Shown here one piece after another: positions 43,887 to 56,659 of a stretch of DNA of 64,000 bases; position 1 is the first letter of the stretch, and each line of letters starts with the position of its first letter. Under the pieces are notes generated by a model. The model was not told where the DNA came from, made no database searches, and was given only the letters and a program-made list of their open reading frames with translations. This stretch comes from Mesorhizobium sp. YM1C-6-2. Its GTDB lineage: Bacteria; Pseudomonadota; Alphaproteobacteria; Rhizobiales; Rhizobiaceae. Made by a program: the position numbers and the translations under genes. The stretch spans positions 248,001 through 312,000 of the forward strand of contig NZ_RCIZ01000004.1 in NCBI RefSeq assembly GCF_003666685.1, given 5' to 3'.

Positions 43887-46619
43887 ATGATCGAAAGCCT
43901 GATCGGCACCATCGCCATCGTCGCTCTGATCATCGTCGTGGCGCGGCAGAACGGCCGCATCAACCTTCTGGAACGCGAGATCGGCGCGCTCAGGAGTTTT
44001 GTCCTTGCCAATCCGCAGGCGGCCGGAGAGGCAAGCAAGGCGGTGGTCGAGCTCGGCGGGCAGGCCGCCCCCGATGAGGCTGCCGAGCCTGTGGCTACAG
44101 TGGAGCCGACTGCCGAAGCTGAGCCAACCGAAACTGTACCGGAGGTCGGCCCCTGGTCGGCGGCTGCCTCCGTCTCCGCTGAAGAAGCGAAGGAAGCCGC
44201 AGCGCAACCTTCGCCTGCAGAATCGGCCGTGCCGGCGGCGGCTCCGAACAGGCCCGACATCGAGACGGCGCTCGGCACGCGCTGGGCGGTGTGGGTCGGC
44301 GGCCTGGCGCTGGCGCTCGGCGGCCTCTTCCTCATCCGCTATTCGATCGAGGCCGGCATCTTCGGCCCCGGCGTCCGGCTCACCATGGCCTTCCTGCTGG
44401 GATTGGTTCTGGTCGGCGGCGGCGAATTCATCCGCCGCACCGGCTTCAAGGTGCCGGTCGAGGGCGCGGCCGGCGCTTATGTGCCCGGCATCCTGACGGC
44501 TGCCGGCGCGTTCACCCTGTTCGGCACGATCTACGCCGCGCATGGCATCTACGGCTTCATCGGCCCGGCATTCGCCTTCCTGCTGCTCGGCGTGATCGGC
44601 GTCGGCACGATCGCCGCCGCGCTCGTGCATGGACAGGCGCTGGCCGGCCTCGGCCTCCTCGGCTCGATGGCGACGCCAGCGCTCGTCTCGTCGCAATCGC
44701 CGAACGCCTGGGCGCTGTTCGGCTACCTCGCGGTGGTGCTGGTCGCCAACACCGGGATCGCCCGCCTGCGGGGCTGGACATTCCTCGCCGCGGCAGGCTT
44801 CGTCGGCACGGGGCTGTGGACGCTGCTCTATCTGAGCGAGGCGCCGCTCCCGGATTTCACGGTGCTGATGTTCATCAGCCTGGTGACCCTCGGGTCGCTG
44901 GCGCTGGTCTGGCTCAGGAGCGGGGAGGGCGAAGCGCTCGACTGGCCGACAATCGCGCCGGCCTTCTTCCTGGCGGTGACGGCGGCCTTGCTGCTCGCCG
45001 TTCCCCAATATCAGGCGATGGGGGGCGTTTCCTATGGCGCGGTGCTGATCTTCGCCATGCTGCTCGTTGCCTTCTACAGGCCTGCGGCGCTGCCGCTGCT
45101 CCATGCGGCGGGCATCGCCACGGTGCTCGTCTTCGCGCAGGCGGCGCTGACCGGATCTTTCGTGTTTCGCGTCTCGGGCGGCGAAGTCTCGGTCGACGGT
45201 TTTGCTGCCTCGCCCTTCGTCTCCGTGCTGCGGCCGGCGGGCATCGTGCTGGCGATCCTCTTCCTGGTCGATGGTTTCTGGAGCGCGGGGCGCAGCATCG
45301 GCGCTTCGCCGGCGCGCGCGGCGGCCTGGGCCGGCTGGGGCGCGCTGACGCCGCTGGTGGTGCTCGCGTCGCTGTGGGTCGCCTTCGGCAACCTCGACCG
45401 CGACCTCGGCTATGCGGTCGCCGCACTCGTGCTGATCGCGATCTTCGCCGTCGGCGGCGAAGTGCTCGCCCGCCGCGAAGAGCCGGCGTTGAGGGGCGGG
45501 CTAGCCGTCTCCTTCGCGCTGCTCGGCGCTGGCGTTGCTGCCATGCTGGCGCTGCACATGGCTTTCGGCCCTCTGTGGACGACGATGCTCGCCGGCGCGC
45601 TTGCCGTCGTGCCGGCGCTGGCGACGCGCTGGCGCCTCTATCCGGTGCTCGGCTGGCTGTCGGTCGGCACCGTGCTGGTGGTGCTCGGCCGTATCGCCTT
45701 CGACCCGACCATCGTCGGCGCCTTCGCCCTTGGCAGGACGCCGGTCTTCAACGCCCTGCTGCCCGGCTATGGCGTGCCGGCGCTCGCCTTCGGCTTCGCC
45801 GCCTGGCAGCTCGCGCGCACCACGGCGGGACGGCCGCGCCTCGTCATGGAGGCAGCGGCGGCGCTGCTTGCGCTGCTGACGCTGGCGATGCTGGTGCGCC
45901 ACGCCATGAATGGCGGCGTCATCAACACGAACACGCCGACGCTCGCCGAACAGGCGATCTACACGCTGATCGCGCTTGGGGCGGGCGCGATCCTGGTGGC
46001 GCTCGACATGCGCTCGCCGAGTTCGGTGCTGCGCATCGGCTCGCTTGCCGCCGGCGTCGTGTCGGTGGCCTTCGTCGTGGCGCAGCATTTCGTGCTGCTC
46101 AACCCGCTCTTCACCGACGAGTCGACCGGCGGCATCCCCGTCTTCAACCTCTTGTTCCTCGCCTATCTGCTGCCGGCGATTGCGGCAGGAGCGCTGGCGC
46201 TCTATGCGCGCGGCAAGCGGCCGAGATGGTATTCGGCGATGCTGGGGCTCGTCATGGCCGCGCTGGTTTTCGTCTATGCGACGCTCTCGGTACGGCGGCT
46301 TTTCCAGGGCGAGCACATCGCCTGGTGGACGGGCATGAGCCAGCTCGAGACCTACGCCTATTCGGCCTTGTGGCTTGCCATGGGCGTGGCACTGCTGGTC
46401 GCCGGCGTCTGGCAGCGCTCGCAGATGCTGCGCATCGCTTCGGCCGTGCTGATCGCGGTGGCGGTGGCGAAGGTCTTCATCTTCGACATGTCGGAGCTCG
46501 AAGGCGTGCTGCGCGCGCTCTCCTTCATCGGGCTCGGCGCGGTGCTGATCGGCATCGGCCTCTTCTACCAGAAGCTTCTGACGCGGGCCGCCAGGCAGGA
46601 TCGGGCGCAGGCGGCCTGA
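43887..46619 (+). CDS. DUF2339 multi-pass membrane protein
   Basis: A 910-residue protein. One N-terminal hydrophobic helix is followed by a 90-residue Ala/Pro/Glu-rich linker (about 45-135), then a membrane domain of more than twenty hydrophobic segments starting at TRWAVWVGGLALALGGLF. This matches DUF2339, large envelope proteins of unknown role. The gene follows recO by 90 bases. No motif for an enzyme or channel is recognised. Confidence 0.85.
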   Translation: MIESLIGTIAIVALIIVVARQNGRINLLEREIGALRSFVLANPQAAGEASKAVVELGGQAAPDEAAEPVATVEPTAEAEPTETVPEVGPWSAAASVSAEEAKEAAAQPSPAESAVPAAAPNRPDIETALGTRWAVWVGGLALALGGLFLIRYSIEAGIFGPGVRLTMAFLLGLVLVGGGEFIRRTGFKVPVEGAAGAYVPGILTAAGAFTLFGTIYAAHGIYGFIGPAFAFLLLGVIGVGTIAAALVHGQALAGLGLLGSMATPALVSSQSPNAWALFGYLAVVLVANTGIARLRGWTFLAAAGFVGTGLWTLLYLSEAPLPDFTVLMFISLVTLGSLALVWLRSGEGEALDWPTIAPAFFLAVTAALLLAVPQYQAMGGVSYGAVLIFAMLLVAFYRPAALPLLHAAGIATVLVFAQAALTGSFVFRVSGGEVSVDGFAASPFVSVLRPAGIVLAILFLVDGFWSAGRSIGASPARAAAWAGWGALTPLVVLASLWVAFGNLDRDLGYAVAALVLIAIFAVGGEVLARREEPALRGGLAVSFALLGAGVAAMLALHMAFGPLWTTMLAGALAVVPALATRWRLYPVLGWLSVGTVLVVLGRIAFDPTIVGAFALGRTPVFNALLPGYGVPALAFGFAAWQLARTTAGRPRLVMEAAAALLALLTLAMLVRHAMNGGVINTNTPTLAEQAIYTLIALGAGAILVALDMRSPSSVLRIGSLAAGVVSVAFVVAQHFVLLNPLFTDESTGGIPVFNLLFLAYLLPAIAAGALALYARGKRPRWYSAMLGLVMAALVFVYATLSVRRLFQGEHIAWWTGMSQLETYAYSALWLAMGVALLVAGVWQRSQMLRIASAVLIAVAVAKVFIFDMSELEGVLRALSFIGLGAVLIGIGLFYQKLLTRAARQDRAQAA

Positions 46620-46757
46620 CAGACTTATCTCGCGGCTATGCTGCGAGAGGCAGGCATCGCGCCGGAGACCCGGCGGTTACAGCGCGGTCGCAGCGCGTCA
46701 TCGCGCCGTTACCCGACTCCGGGAGCTTCTGCGGACCTGTTCTGAGGAGAGATTTCC

Positions 46758-47234
46758 ATGCATCGTCTTGCAGTCGCCGCCAGCCTGATCGGCCTTGCCG
46801 TTTCCAACGCCGCCGCGGACGGCGTGTCGGTAGAGGAGGGGCTGCGCATATCGATCGTCGGCGGCTGCCATGACTGCCACACCGACGGCTATGCGGTGAG
46901 CGGTGGACGGATCGATCCGGAAAACGCCCTGCGCGGGAGCGCGATCGGGTTTCGGGGTCCGTGGGGCACGACATATCCGTCGAACCTGCGCCTGACCCTG
47001 GCGAAGATGGGCGAGGACGAGTTCGTCGGCTACGGGCACACGTTCAAGACTCGGCCGCCGATGCCATGGTTCGGCGTGCACGGCATGACCGACGGCGAGC
47101 TGCGCTCGTTCTACCGCTACGTGAAATCGCTGGGCGAACCGGGCATGCCGGCTCCCGCCTATGTCGGGCCTGGCGTCGAGCCGATCACGCCCTACATCGC
47201 GTTCGAGCCGCAGATGCCGGCGCAATCGCAGTGA
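46758..47234 (+). CDS. periplasmic c-type cytochrome
   Basis: A 158-residue exported protein (signal peptide 1-20) with one haem-binding motif CHDCH at 37-41. A methionine such as Met102 or Met110 could be the distal ligand (PPMPWFGVHGM). The region RGPWGTTYPSNLRLTLAKM resembles small cytochromes that serve alcohol or sugar dehydrogenases. The electron partner is not encoded nearby. Confidence 0.85.
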   Translation: MHRLAVAASLIGLAVSNAAADGVSVEEGLRISIVGGCHDCHTDGYAVSGGRIDPENALRGSAIGFRGPWGTTYPSNLRLTLAKMGEDEFVGYGHTFKTRPPMPWFGVHGMTDGELRSFYRYVKSLGEPGMPAPAYVGPGVEPITPYIAFEPQMPAQSQ

Positions 47235-47244
47235 GCCTAAGCAA

Positions 47245-47268
47245 TGAGGCCGGGTTTCCCCGGCCTCA
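47245..47268. terminator. bidirectional terminator between cytochrome and rne
   Basis: Arms 47245-47254 and 47259-47268 (TGAGGCCGGG) make a 10-bp perfect stem with a four-base loop between two convergent genes. AGATTTC follows on the plus strand. Confidence 0.75.
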
Positions 47269-47296
47269 AGATTTCAAAGACAGATACTGAAAGAGC

Positions 47297-50200
47297 TTAG
47301 AAGAAGCTCTTGCGCTGCCACCAGCCGCTGCGCTTCGGCTGGTCGGGCGCAGGCTCGCCCTGACCTTCCGCCGGCGTCGAGGATACGACGGCCGTGGCAG
47401 GCGCGGCGCTCGCCGACCTGCGGCGGGGTGCGCTCTCTTCAGCAGGCTTGTCTTCCGACGATGCAGCCGGCTCGGCTTGAACCGGCTCAGGCAGGACAGC
47501 CACTTCCGGTTCGGCTGCCGCAACCGGCTCGTCGGCAGGCGGCGACACCGGCTCGGCTGCCGCGACTGTCTTCTTTGCCCTCGAAGCGCGGCGAGGCTTC
47601 TTCGGCGGCTCGGGAACTGCTTCAACCTCAGGCGTCACGGCTTCTTCGACGGTGCTGGCCTCGACGATCTCTTCGGCCATCACCTCGGCCGGGGCAACAG
47701 GCTCCTCCGCCAACGCCGCAGGCTCCCCGGCGTCAGGCTGGTCGCCGGCTTCCGCCAAAACCTCCTCGGCGCCTTCCGAACCTTCGGCATCGTCGCGACG
47801 GTTGCGCTTGCCGCCGCGTTTGCCGCGCCGGCGCTTCTTCGCCTGGCCGTCGTCCGATGCCTCGGCGGTTTCGGTCACGGCCTCGCCAGCCGCATCCGCG
47901 TCTGCATCGGCTTCGATCTCGAGATCGCTTTCGCTTGCTGCGAATTCAGCTTCGGGCGACGTTTCCGACTGGGTTTCCGGAGCGTCTTCGTGCGGAGCGC
48001 CATTGTGGTCGTGGTCGCGATCGCGCCCGCCCCGCCGCCTGCGGCGGCGACGCCGCTTGCGGTCGCGATGGCCGTCCTCGCCGCCTTCCGAACGCTGCTG
48101 CTGCGGACGCTGCTCGGCCGGGCTTTCCTCGTCCTCGGCATCGATGACGACGTCGTCCTCGTCCTCTTCCACCGGCGGAGGCGCCAGGAACTGCAGCTCC
48201 TGGAAGCCGGCCGGCTTCTCGGCCACGGCGCCGCGCAGGATCGAATAGTGCTGCGCGCCGACCGTCTCGTCGACCTCGATGGTGATAGTCAATCCGAAGC
48301 GCGCCTCGAGCTCGGTGAGCGTGCTGCGCTTGTGGTTGAGCACGTAGAGAGCCGTGGAGGAGGGCGTCTTGACGATGATGTGGTTGCGCGAATCCTTGAG
48401 CAGGAATTCCTCGATCGCGCGGACCACGAGCAAAGCCACCGAGGAGTCGGAACGCACATGGCCGGTGCCGCCGCAATGCGGGCACGGCTTCATCGTGGAT
48501 TCCAGCACGCTGGCGCGGATGCGCTGGCGGCTCATCTCCATCAGGCCGAAATGCGAGATGCGGCCGAGCTGGATGCGGGCGCGGTCGTTCTTCAGATGGT
48601 CCTTGAGGCGCTTCTCGACCGCACGGTTGTTGCGGTTCTCCTCCATGTCGATGAAGTCGATGACGATCAGGCCGGCAAGGTCGCGCAGGCGAAGCTGCCG
48701 GGCGACTTCCTCGGCGGCTTCGAGGTTGGTGTGGAGCGCCGTCTCCTCGATCGAATGCTCCTTGGTGGAGCGTCCCGAGTTGACGTCGATCGAGACCAGC
48801 GCCTCGGTCTGGTTGATGATGATGTAGCCGCCGGACTTCAGCGTCACCTGCGGCTGCAGCATGCGGTCGAGCTGCGCCTCGACGCCGGAACGGGCGAAGA
48901 TCGGCGTCGTCTCGCGATAGGGCTGGACCACCTTGGCGTGGGACGGCATCAGCATGCGCATGAAGTCTTTGGCTTCACGGTAGCCTTCGTCGCCGGAGAC
49001 GAGGATCTCGTCGATGTCCTTGTTGTAGAGGTCGCGCACCGAGCGCTTGATCAGCGAGCCTTCCTCGTAGACGAGGGCAGGGGCGGTGGACTGCAGCGTC
49101 AGGCTGCGGACATTCTCCCACAGCCGCATCAGATATTCGTAGTCGCGCTTGATCTCCGCCTTCGTGCGGCTTTCGCCGGCGGTGCGCAGGATGACGCCCA
49201 TGCCCTGCGGCACTTCGAGGTCGGCGACGACTTCCTTGAGCCGCTTGCGGTCCTGCGCGTTGGTGATCTTGCGCGAGATGCCGCCGCCGCGCGCCGTGTT
49301 GGGCATCAGCACCGAATAGCGGCCGGCGAGCGAGAGGTAGGTGGTGAGCGCCGCACCCTTGTTGCCGCGCTCTTCCTTGACGACCTGCACGAGCAGGATC
49401 TGGCGGCGCTTGATGACTTCCTGGATTTTGTAGTGGCGGCGCGGCGGCTTGCGGCGGTTGCGCACTTCCTCCAGCGCGTCCTCGGCGCCGATCGATTCGA
49501 CCTCGTGGTGGTCGTCGTCGTGATGGGCGGAGTGGACTTCCTCGATCGCGCCATTGCCGTCGGTTTCGTGTTCCGGCGCCTCCGGAAGCTTCTCGGTGAC
49601 GACGTCGAGCTCGACTTCCGCGGCGATGGAGGTCGGGCCGCTCTTGGGCTCGTCTTCCTCGCCGGCGTCGGCGGCATCTCCGGCGGGCTTTTCTTCAGGC
49701 TCTTCGCCGGGCTTCGCTTCCGCGGAAGCTTCGGCGTCGTGCGTCTCCGCGGCCGGGCTTTCATCGGCCGCGACAGCGGTCATCTGCTCCGCGCCCGCAT
49801 CGTCCGTAGCGGCCTCGTCGGAACCGGCTTCCGCCGCTTCCGTGACAGACTCGGTCGCTTCGGCGGCGGCCTCGGTGGTCTCGGCGGGCTGGTCCTCGGT
49901 CGGGCCGGAGAACGACTCGGCGGCTTCCGTGCCTTCGGCGGCCTTCACGGCGTCGTCGCCGCGGTCGCGGCTTCTGCCGCCACGCCGGCGACGGCGATTG
50001 CCGCGTCCGCGCTCCTCGCCGTCCTCGTCCTCGTCCTCGGCCTCTTCCGCTTCGGCGCGCAGCAGCGCTTGCCGGTCGGCAACGGGGATCTGGTAGTAGT
50101 CGGGATGGATTTCACTGAAGGCGAGGAAGCCGTGACGGTTCCCGCCATATTCGACGAAGGCAGCCTGGAGCGACGGTTCTACGCGGGTTACCCGCGCCAG

Positions 50201-50329
50201 ATAGATGTTTCCTTTGAGCTGCTTCTTGTCCTGTGATTCGAAATCGAATTCTTCAATGCGGTTACCGCGAACGACGACAACCCGCGTTTCCTCCGGGTGG
50301 GAGGCGTCTATGAGCATCTTGTTGGGCAT
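47297..50329 (-). CDS. rne: ribonuclease E
   Basis: A 1010-residue endoribonuclease E, core of mRNA decay and rRNA/tRNA processing. The S1 domain (35-320) is interrupted at about 90-300 by an acidic/basic low-complexity insert, normal for rhizobial RNase E. The catalytic part has ALVSIDVNSG and VIDFIDMEENRNN for metal binding, and the zinc-link CPHCGGTG. The last 250 residues are disordered, rich in Glu, Ala and Arg, and likely scaffold the degradosome. A long leader of over 600 bases precedes it, as expected for an autoregulated gene. Confidence 0.95.
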   Translation of the reverse strand: MPNKMLIDASHPEETRVVVVRGNRIEEFDFESQDKKQLKGNIYLARVTRVEPSLQAAFVEYGGNRHGFLAFSEIHPDYYQIPVADRQALLRAEAEEAEDEDEDGEERGRGNRRRRRGGRSRDRGDDAVKAAEGTEAAESFSGPTEDQPAETTEAAAEATESVTEAAEAGSDEAATDDAGAEQMTAVAADESPAAETHDAEASAEAKPGEEPEEKPAGDAADAGEEDEPKSGPTSIAAEVELDVVTEKLPEAPEHETDGNGAIEEVHSAHHDDDHHEVESIGAEDALEEVRNRRKPPRRHYKIQEVIKRRQILLVQVVKEERGNKGAALTTYLSLAGRYSVLMPNTARGGGISRKITNAQDRKRLKEVVADLEVPQGMGVILRTAGESRTKAEIKRDYEYLMRLWENVRSLTLQSTAPALVYEEGSLIKRSVRDLYNKDIDEILVSGDEGYREAKDFMRMLMPSHAKVVQPYRETTPIFARSGVEAQLDRMLQPQVTLKSGGYIIINQTEALVSIDVNSGRSTKEHSIEETALHTNLEAAEEVARQLRLRDLAGLIVIDFIDMEENRNNRAVEKRLKDHLKNDRARIQLGRISHFGLMEMSRQRIRASVLESTMKPCPHCGGTGHVRSDSSVALLVVRAIEEFLLKDSRNHIIVKTPSSTALYVLNHKRSTLTELEARFGLTITIEVDETVGAQHYSILRGAVAEKPAGFQELQFLAPPPVEEDEDDVVIDAEDEESPAEQRPQQQRSEGGEDGHRDRKRRRRRRRRGGRDRDHDHNGAPHEDAPETQSETSPEAEFAASESDLEIEADADADAAGEAVTETAEASDDGQAKKRRRGKRGGKRNRRDDAEGSEGAEEVLAEAGDQPDAGEPAALAEEPVAPAEVMAEEIVEASTVEEAVTPEVEAVPEPPKKPRRASRAKKTVAAAEPVSPPADEPVAAAEPEVAVLPEPVQAEPAASSEDKPAEESAPRRRSASAAPATAVVSSTPAEGQGEPAPDQPKRSGWWQRKSFF

Positions 50330-50968
50330 TATATTTTTTCCCTCCGGCAGCCGCAGGCCCCGCCGTCGGAGAGAGACTCCGCCGCCGCGCGCTTGATGGG
50401 ATGCCGGAAATTGCGTCCGCCAGAGGCTGGCCATTGGCCTGGCGAAGGGCGATGGCGGTGCCGCCCGCAGCCGAACCGGCGCGGTGTGTCGCGGACCTTT
50501 CCATCATTGCGCTTGCCATTCCTCGCCTTGCGGAACCTTTTTGAACCTAAGCCCGGAGTTGCCGGACCAGCTTGTTTGCTCGCGAAGAGCCGGCGCGGAT
50601 CCTTGGTCATCCGGCCGTATTGCTTGCGGCAGGGGCTCCGCGCCACGGGAGCGCCCTGACGAAATCCACAGGGACCATCTATGCCACCATCGCGACTTGC
50701 GATTGGAGCCGCTTACGCCGCCTTGAGTAGCCTTTGGGAGTGGCGGCGGAGGGGTCCGGGCATTGCGGTGATCCAGCACCGCTTTTATGATTTGGCGCAG
50801 TTTTAGGCAACCCAAATTTGTGCCGCCGGCAAATACCCTTCCGCTGCGGCAACAACGTGAAAGGCTTGGTTAACCTTATCTGAATACCACTCGTTAACAG
50901 TATATACAGCCTATCCACCCGCCGGATGGGCGCCCCGAAGCAGCAGGATCTGAGGCAGGGAACTGGTG
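50330..50968. other. long divergent region, rne leader and amiC promoter
   Basis: No supported gene in 639 bases. Next to rne the sequence is GC-rich with many short inverted repeats, consistent with a structured leader used for RNase E autoregulation. Near 50865-50915 an AT-rich patch (with GTTAACAGTATATAC) is the likeliest promoter region for amiC. Confidence 0.45.
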
Positions 50969-52204
50969 ATGAGTCGTAGAGCCGACTGGCAGCAACGCGG
51001 TTTCGGCGCGATCGCCTCGGCGGTATTCCTGTTGCTCGGCCTTGCCTGCGCGGCGCTTCTTTCTTCGCCGGCCTCGGCGCTCGAAGCGCACGACTACAAG
51101 ATGGCCGGCGACGCCGTGCACATGCGCGTCGTCATGAATTTCGACCAGGAACCGGAGCCGAGATGGTTCCTGCTGCGCTCGCCGCACCGGCTGGTGATCG
51201 ACCTGCCGAAGACGACATTCGCGATCGACCCCAAGGAGCTGAAGGCGAGGGGTCTGGTCAAGAACGTCCGTTACGGACACATCAACGAGAAGACGTCCCG
51301 CCTGATCCTGGAGACCGACGGGCCGTTCGTCGTCGACGAGATAGACATACTGAAGAACGAAGGCTCGCCCGGCTATCGCCTGGTGGCCGACATCTCGTCC
51401 GCTTCCCGGCAGGCCTTCGACGAGGCGCTCGCCATCCAGGCACAGACGACCGGCTCCACCGAGACGACGCCGAAGAGCGAGCGTCTGGGCCTGAGGACCG
51501 GCCGGAAGGGCCAGAAATTCACCATCGTCATCGATCCCGGCCATGGCGGCATCGACGGCGGCGCGGAAGGGCGCAGCGGCACGGTGGAGAAGGACATCAC
51601 CCTGACCTTCGCCACCGAACTGCGCGACAAGCTGCTCGCGGACGGCCGCTACAATGTCTTCATGACGCGCGAGAAGGACGAGTTCCTGCGCCTCGACGAG
51701 CGCGTGAAGATCGCCAGGGAGCACGAGGCAGACCTCTTTATCTCCATCCATGCCGACACGATCAGGCTGAAGGGCATACGCGGCGCGACGGTCTACACCG
51801 TTTCGGAGAAGGCGTCGGATGCGGAGGCGCAGGCGCTGGCCGATCGCGAAAACCTCTCTGACCAACTCGCCGGCATCGAGATCGAAGAGGAGAACCACGA
51901 GGTGGCCGACATCCTGGTCGACCTCATCAAGCGCGAGACGCATAGCTTCTCGATGCGGTTCGCGCGTTCGCTGGTCGGCGAGTTGTCGACGACGGTCGGG
52001 CTGATCAACAATCCGCACCGTTTCGCCGGGTTCCGCGTGCTGAAGGCGCCCGACGTGCCGTCGGTCCTGCTGGAACTCGGCTACCTGTCCAATTCCAAGG
52101 ACGAGGAGCAGCTGAAAAGCTCGGAATGGCGCGGCAAGGCGGCGGCGAGCATCTCCAAGGCGATCGAGCTGTTCGCGACCTCCACCGGAAGCGCGGGCGG
52201 CTGA
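50969..52204 (+). CDS. amiC: N-acetylmuramoyl-L-alanine amidase with AMIN domain
   Basis: A 411-residue periplasmic amidase that splits septal peptidoglycan during cell separation. A signal peptide (1-38) is followed by an AMIN targeting domain (about 40-150) and an Amidase_3 domain. In the latter, VIDPGHGGIDGGAEG holds the first zinc histidine, EKDITLTFA the glutamate, FISIHADTI the second histidine, and LLELGYLSN the end. The extra helix region IEIEEENHEVADIL resembles the regulatory insert of division amidases. Part of the conserved rne-amiC-mrcA-prfB block. Confidence 0.93.
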   Translation: MSRRADWQQRGFGAIASAVFLLLGLACAALLSSPASALEAHDYKMAGDAVHMRVVMNFDQEPEPRWFLLRSPHRLVIDLPKTTFAIDPKELKARGLVKNVRYGHINEKTSRLILETDGPFVVDEIDILKNEGSPGYRLVADISSASRQAFDEALAIQAQTTGSTETTPKSERLGLRTGRKGQKFTIVIDPGHGGIDGGAEGRSGTVEKDITLTFATELRDKLLADGRYNVFMTREKDEFLRLDERVKIAREHEADLFISIHADTIRLKGIRGATVYTVSEKASDAEAQALADRENLSDQLAGIEIEEENHEVADILVDLIKRETHSFSMRFARSLVGELSTTVGLINNPHRFAGFRVLKAPDVPSVLLELGYLSNSKDEEQLKSSEWRGKAAASISKAIELFATSTGSAGG

Positions 52205-52420
52205 GATGCCGGGCCGTGGCGGCAGCGGCAGAAATTCGAGTGGCGCATCGACCACAGTCGCCGTAATTATTTCATGGATTCAGGCCGGCCTGCCGCGGTT
52301 GCCGCATTTTGCACACATCGCCGGATCAAGGCTTTGCCAATTCGGAATATGCCAGGTCCGGAGGCGGTTACGCATTCGCGTTATTGTGCGTAGGTCCCCC
52401 GATCTGGCATTGGAGCGGGT

Positions 52421-54868
<2,448 letters not shown>

Positions 54869-55194
54869 GGCGGCTGGCTTATCGAACGGTCGTGAAGCTT
54901 CCTCCAGTTTGAGCATCGGACCGGCCCGAAACGGCCTCGTGCCAGCCGGCCGATGTTCTCCACTTCTCAGGCAGCAGGGATGGGCGGACCTCAGGGTTCG
55001 CCCATTTCTCTTTTGCCCATTCCTCTTTTGACAGAGTGGCGGAGACGAACTGTCGTCCGACATCGGATTCATCCGGGACCCGCTTCGCATTTTTCGGTCA
55101 GGTGCTTTCGCATCGGCGCTTTACAGGCCGGGAGCGCCTCCCTATGTTCCGCGCCGATTCAACAGCTCCACTTCACAGGAAGCCCATTCCAGCC
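54869..55194. other. mrcA-prfB intergenic region
   Basis: No supported gene in 326 bases. It holds the mrcA terminator described at 54980 and, toward its end, the promoter and leader of prfB; CACAGGAAGCCC lies 14-25 bases before the prfB start. Confidence 0.4.
54980..55013 (+). terminator. terminator of mrcA
   Basis: Seven-bp stem ATGGGCG (54980-54986) with CGCCCAT (54999-55005), loop of 12, followed by TTCTCTTTT. Confidence 0.6.
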
Positions 55195-56326
55195 ATGCGC
55201 GCGGAAACCGAAAAGCTCGTCGACGAAATCAAGCAGGCCATAAGCCTGCTGAGGAGGCATCTTTGACTGGGATCAGGCGCTGAAGCGACTTGATTACCTG
55301 AACATGCGCGCGGAGGATTCCTCCCTCTGGAACGACGCGCAGGAAGCCCAGAAACTCATGCGGGAGCGCCAGACGCTGGAGGACGGCGTCAAGGCGGTGC
55401 GCGGCCTCAGCCAGGCGCTCGAAGACAATATCGGCCTGATCGAGCTCGGCGAGGAGGAGGGCGACCAGTCGGTCGTCGACGAGGCCGAGGCCTCCATCCG
55501 CTCGCTGTCGGGCGAGGTGAAGGCGCGCCAGATCGAGACGATGCTCTCGGGCGAGGCCGACGCCAACGACACCTATCTCGAAATCCACGCCGGCGCCGGC
55601 GGCACGGAGAGCCAGGACTGGGCCTCTATGCTCCTGCGCATGTACACGCGCTGGGCGGAGCGCCGCCGCTTCAAGGTCGAGATCCTGGAAGTCCATGACG
55701 GCGAGGAGGCGGGCATCAAGTCTGCCACGGTGCTGATCAAGGGCCACAATGCCTATGGCTGGCTGAAGACCGAATCCGGCGTGCACAGGCTGGTCCGCAT
55801 CTCGCCCTATGACAGCAATGCGCGCCGCCACACCTCCTTCGCCAGCGTGTGGGTCTATCCGGTCATCGACGATTCGATCGACATCGAAGTCAGCGAGTCG
55901 GATGTGCGCATCGACACCTATCGTTCGTCGGGTTCCGGCGGACAGCACGTCAATACGACGGACTCAGCGGTTCGTATCACCCATATCGCGACCGGCATCG
56001 CGGTTGCCTGTCAGGCCGAGCGCTCGCAGCACAAGAACCGCGCCAAGGCGTGGGAGATGCTGCGCTCGCGGCTCTACGAGGAAGAGCTGAAGAAGCGCGA
56101 GGCGGCCGCCAACGCGACGGAGGCGTCGAAGTCCGACATCGGCTGGGGCCACCAGATCCGTTCCTACGTGCTGCAGCCGTACCAGCTTGTGAAGGACCTT
56201 CGCACCGGGGTCGAGAACACCAGCCCGTCCGACGTGCTCGACGGCGATCTCGACGAGTTCATGGAAGCGTCGCTGTCCCAGCGCATCGAGGGCGGGTCGG
56301 GGCAGGTCGTCGCCGACATCGACTAG
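55195..56326 (+). CDS. prfB: peptide chain release factor 2 (programmed +1 frameshift)
   Basis: RF2 recognises UGA and UAA stops. Frame one runs from ATG 55195 for 23 codons to an in-frame TGA at 55264. Skipping one base there (join 55195-55263 and 55265-56326) gives a continuous 376-residue protein. The second part has the GGQ loop ([14 protein letters not shown]), the SPF anticodon-like motif (in [16 protein letters not shown], where the third position is Tyr) and [12 protein letters not shown]. Starting translation only at 55304 would remove a conserved part. It is last in the rne-amiC-mrcA-prfB block. Confidence 0.95.
55252..55267 (+). promoter_or_regulatory. prfB programmed +1 frameshift site
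   Basis: AGGAGG (55252-55257), three bases, then CTT-TGA-C (55261-55267). This is the classical internal Shine-Dalgarno plus slippery CUU UGA C. Low RF2 lets the ribosome slip to GAC, so RF2 regulates its own synthesis. Confidence 0.95.
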
Positions 56327-56410
56327 AGCGGCGAGCGCCTGGCTGGTGTCGCGTCCGCGGCTCCAGCCTTCGTCATTTTTCGGTCCGATGCTCTTGGCCT
56401 CGGGGCAGCC

Positions 56411-56427
56411 TTAATCCTTTGTTAACC
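56411..56427 (+). promoter_or_regulatory. candidate CtrA binding site
   Basis: TTAA-TCCTTTG-TTAACC is an exact match to the CtrA consensus TTAA-N7-TTAA(C). It is in the 333-base gap between prfB and the gene at 56660, which otherwise holds no supported gene. CtrA is the cell-cycle response regulator of alphaproteobacteria. Confidence 0.5.
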
Positions 56428-56659
56428 AAGCGGACGCAGCATCCAGAATGCGGATGCCGGCGTTTGCTGCGGCATTGCGAGTTGCGAAAAAGTCGCGCGC
56501 CGGCGAAGAATTACCCCCCGTGATCGGGAACCCGCAGGGGGGAGAAACATTGTCTCGGCACGCAGCGTATCTGCGGCTGACGAGCCGGCGAATGGGAAGA
56601 CACGGTCCTGGGACGGGCAAGCGAAAGCTTGATCAACCCGTTTTTGACAGGAACAAGCC

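Noticed and set aside
47477-50236. 919-codon open frame on the plus strand across rne
   Set aside because: Antisense to RNase E; composition is repetitive Val/Arg/Leu text with no motif. The sense frame has all RNase E active-site residues.
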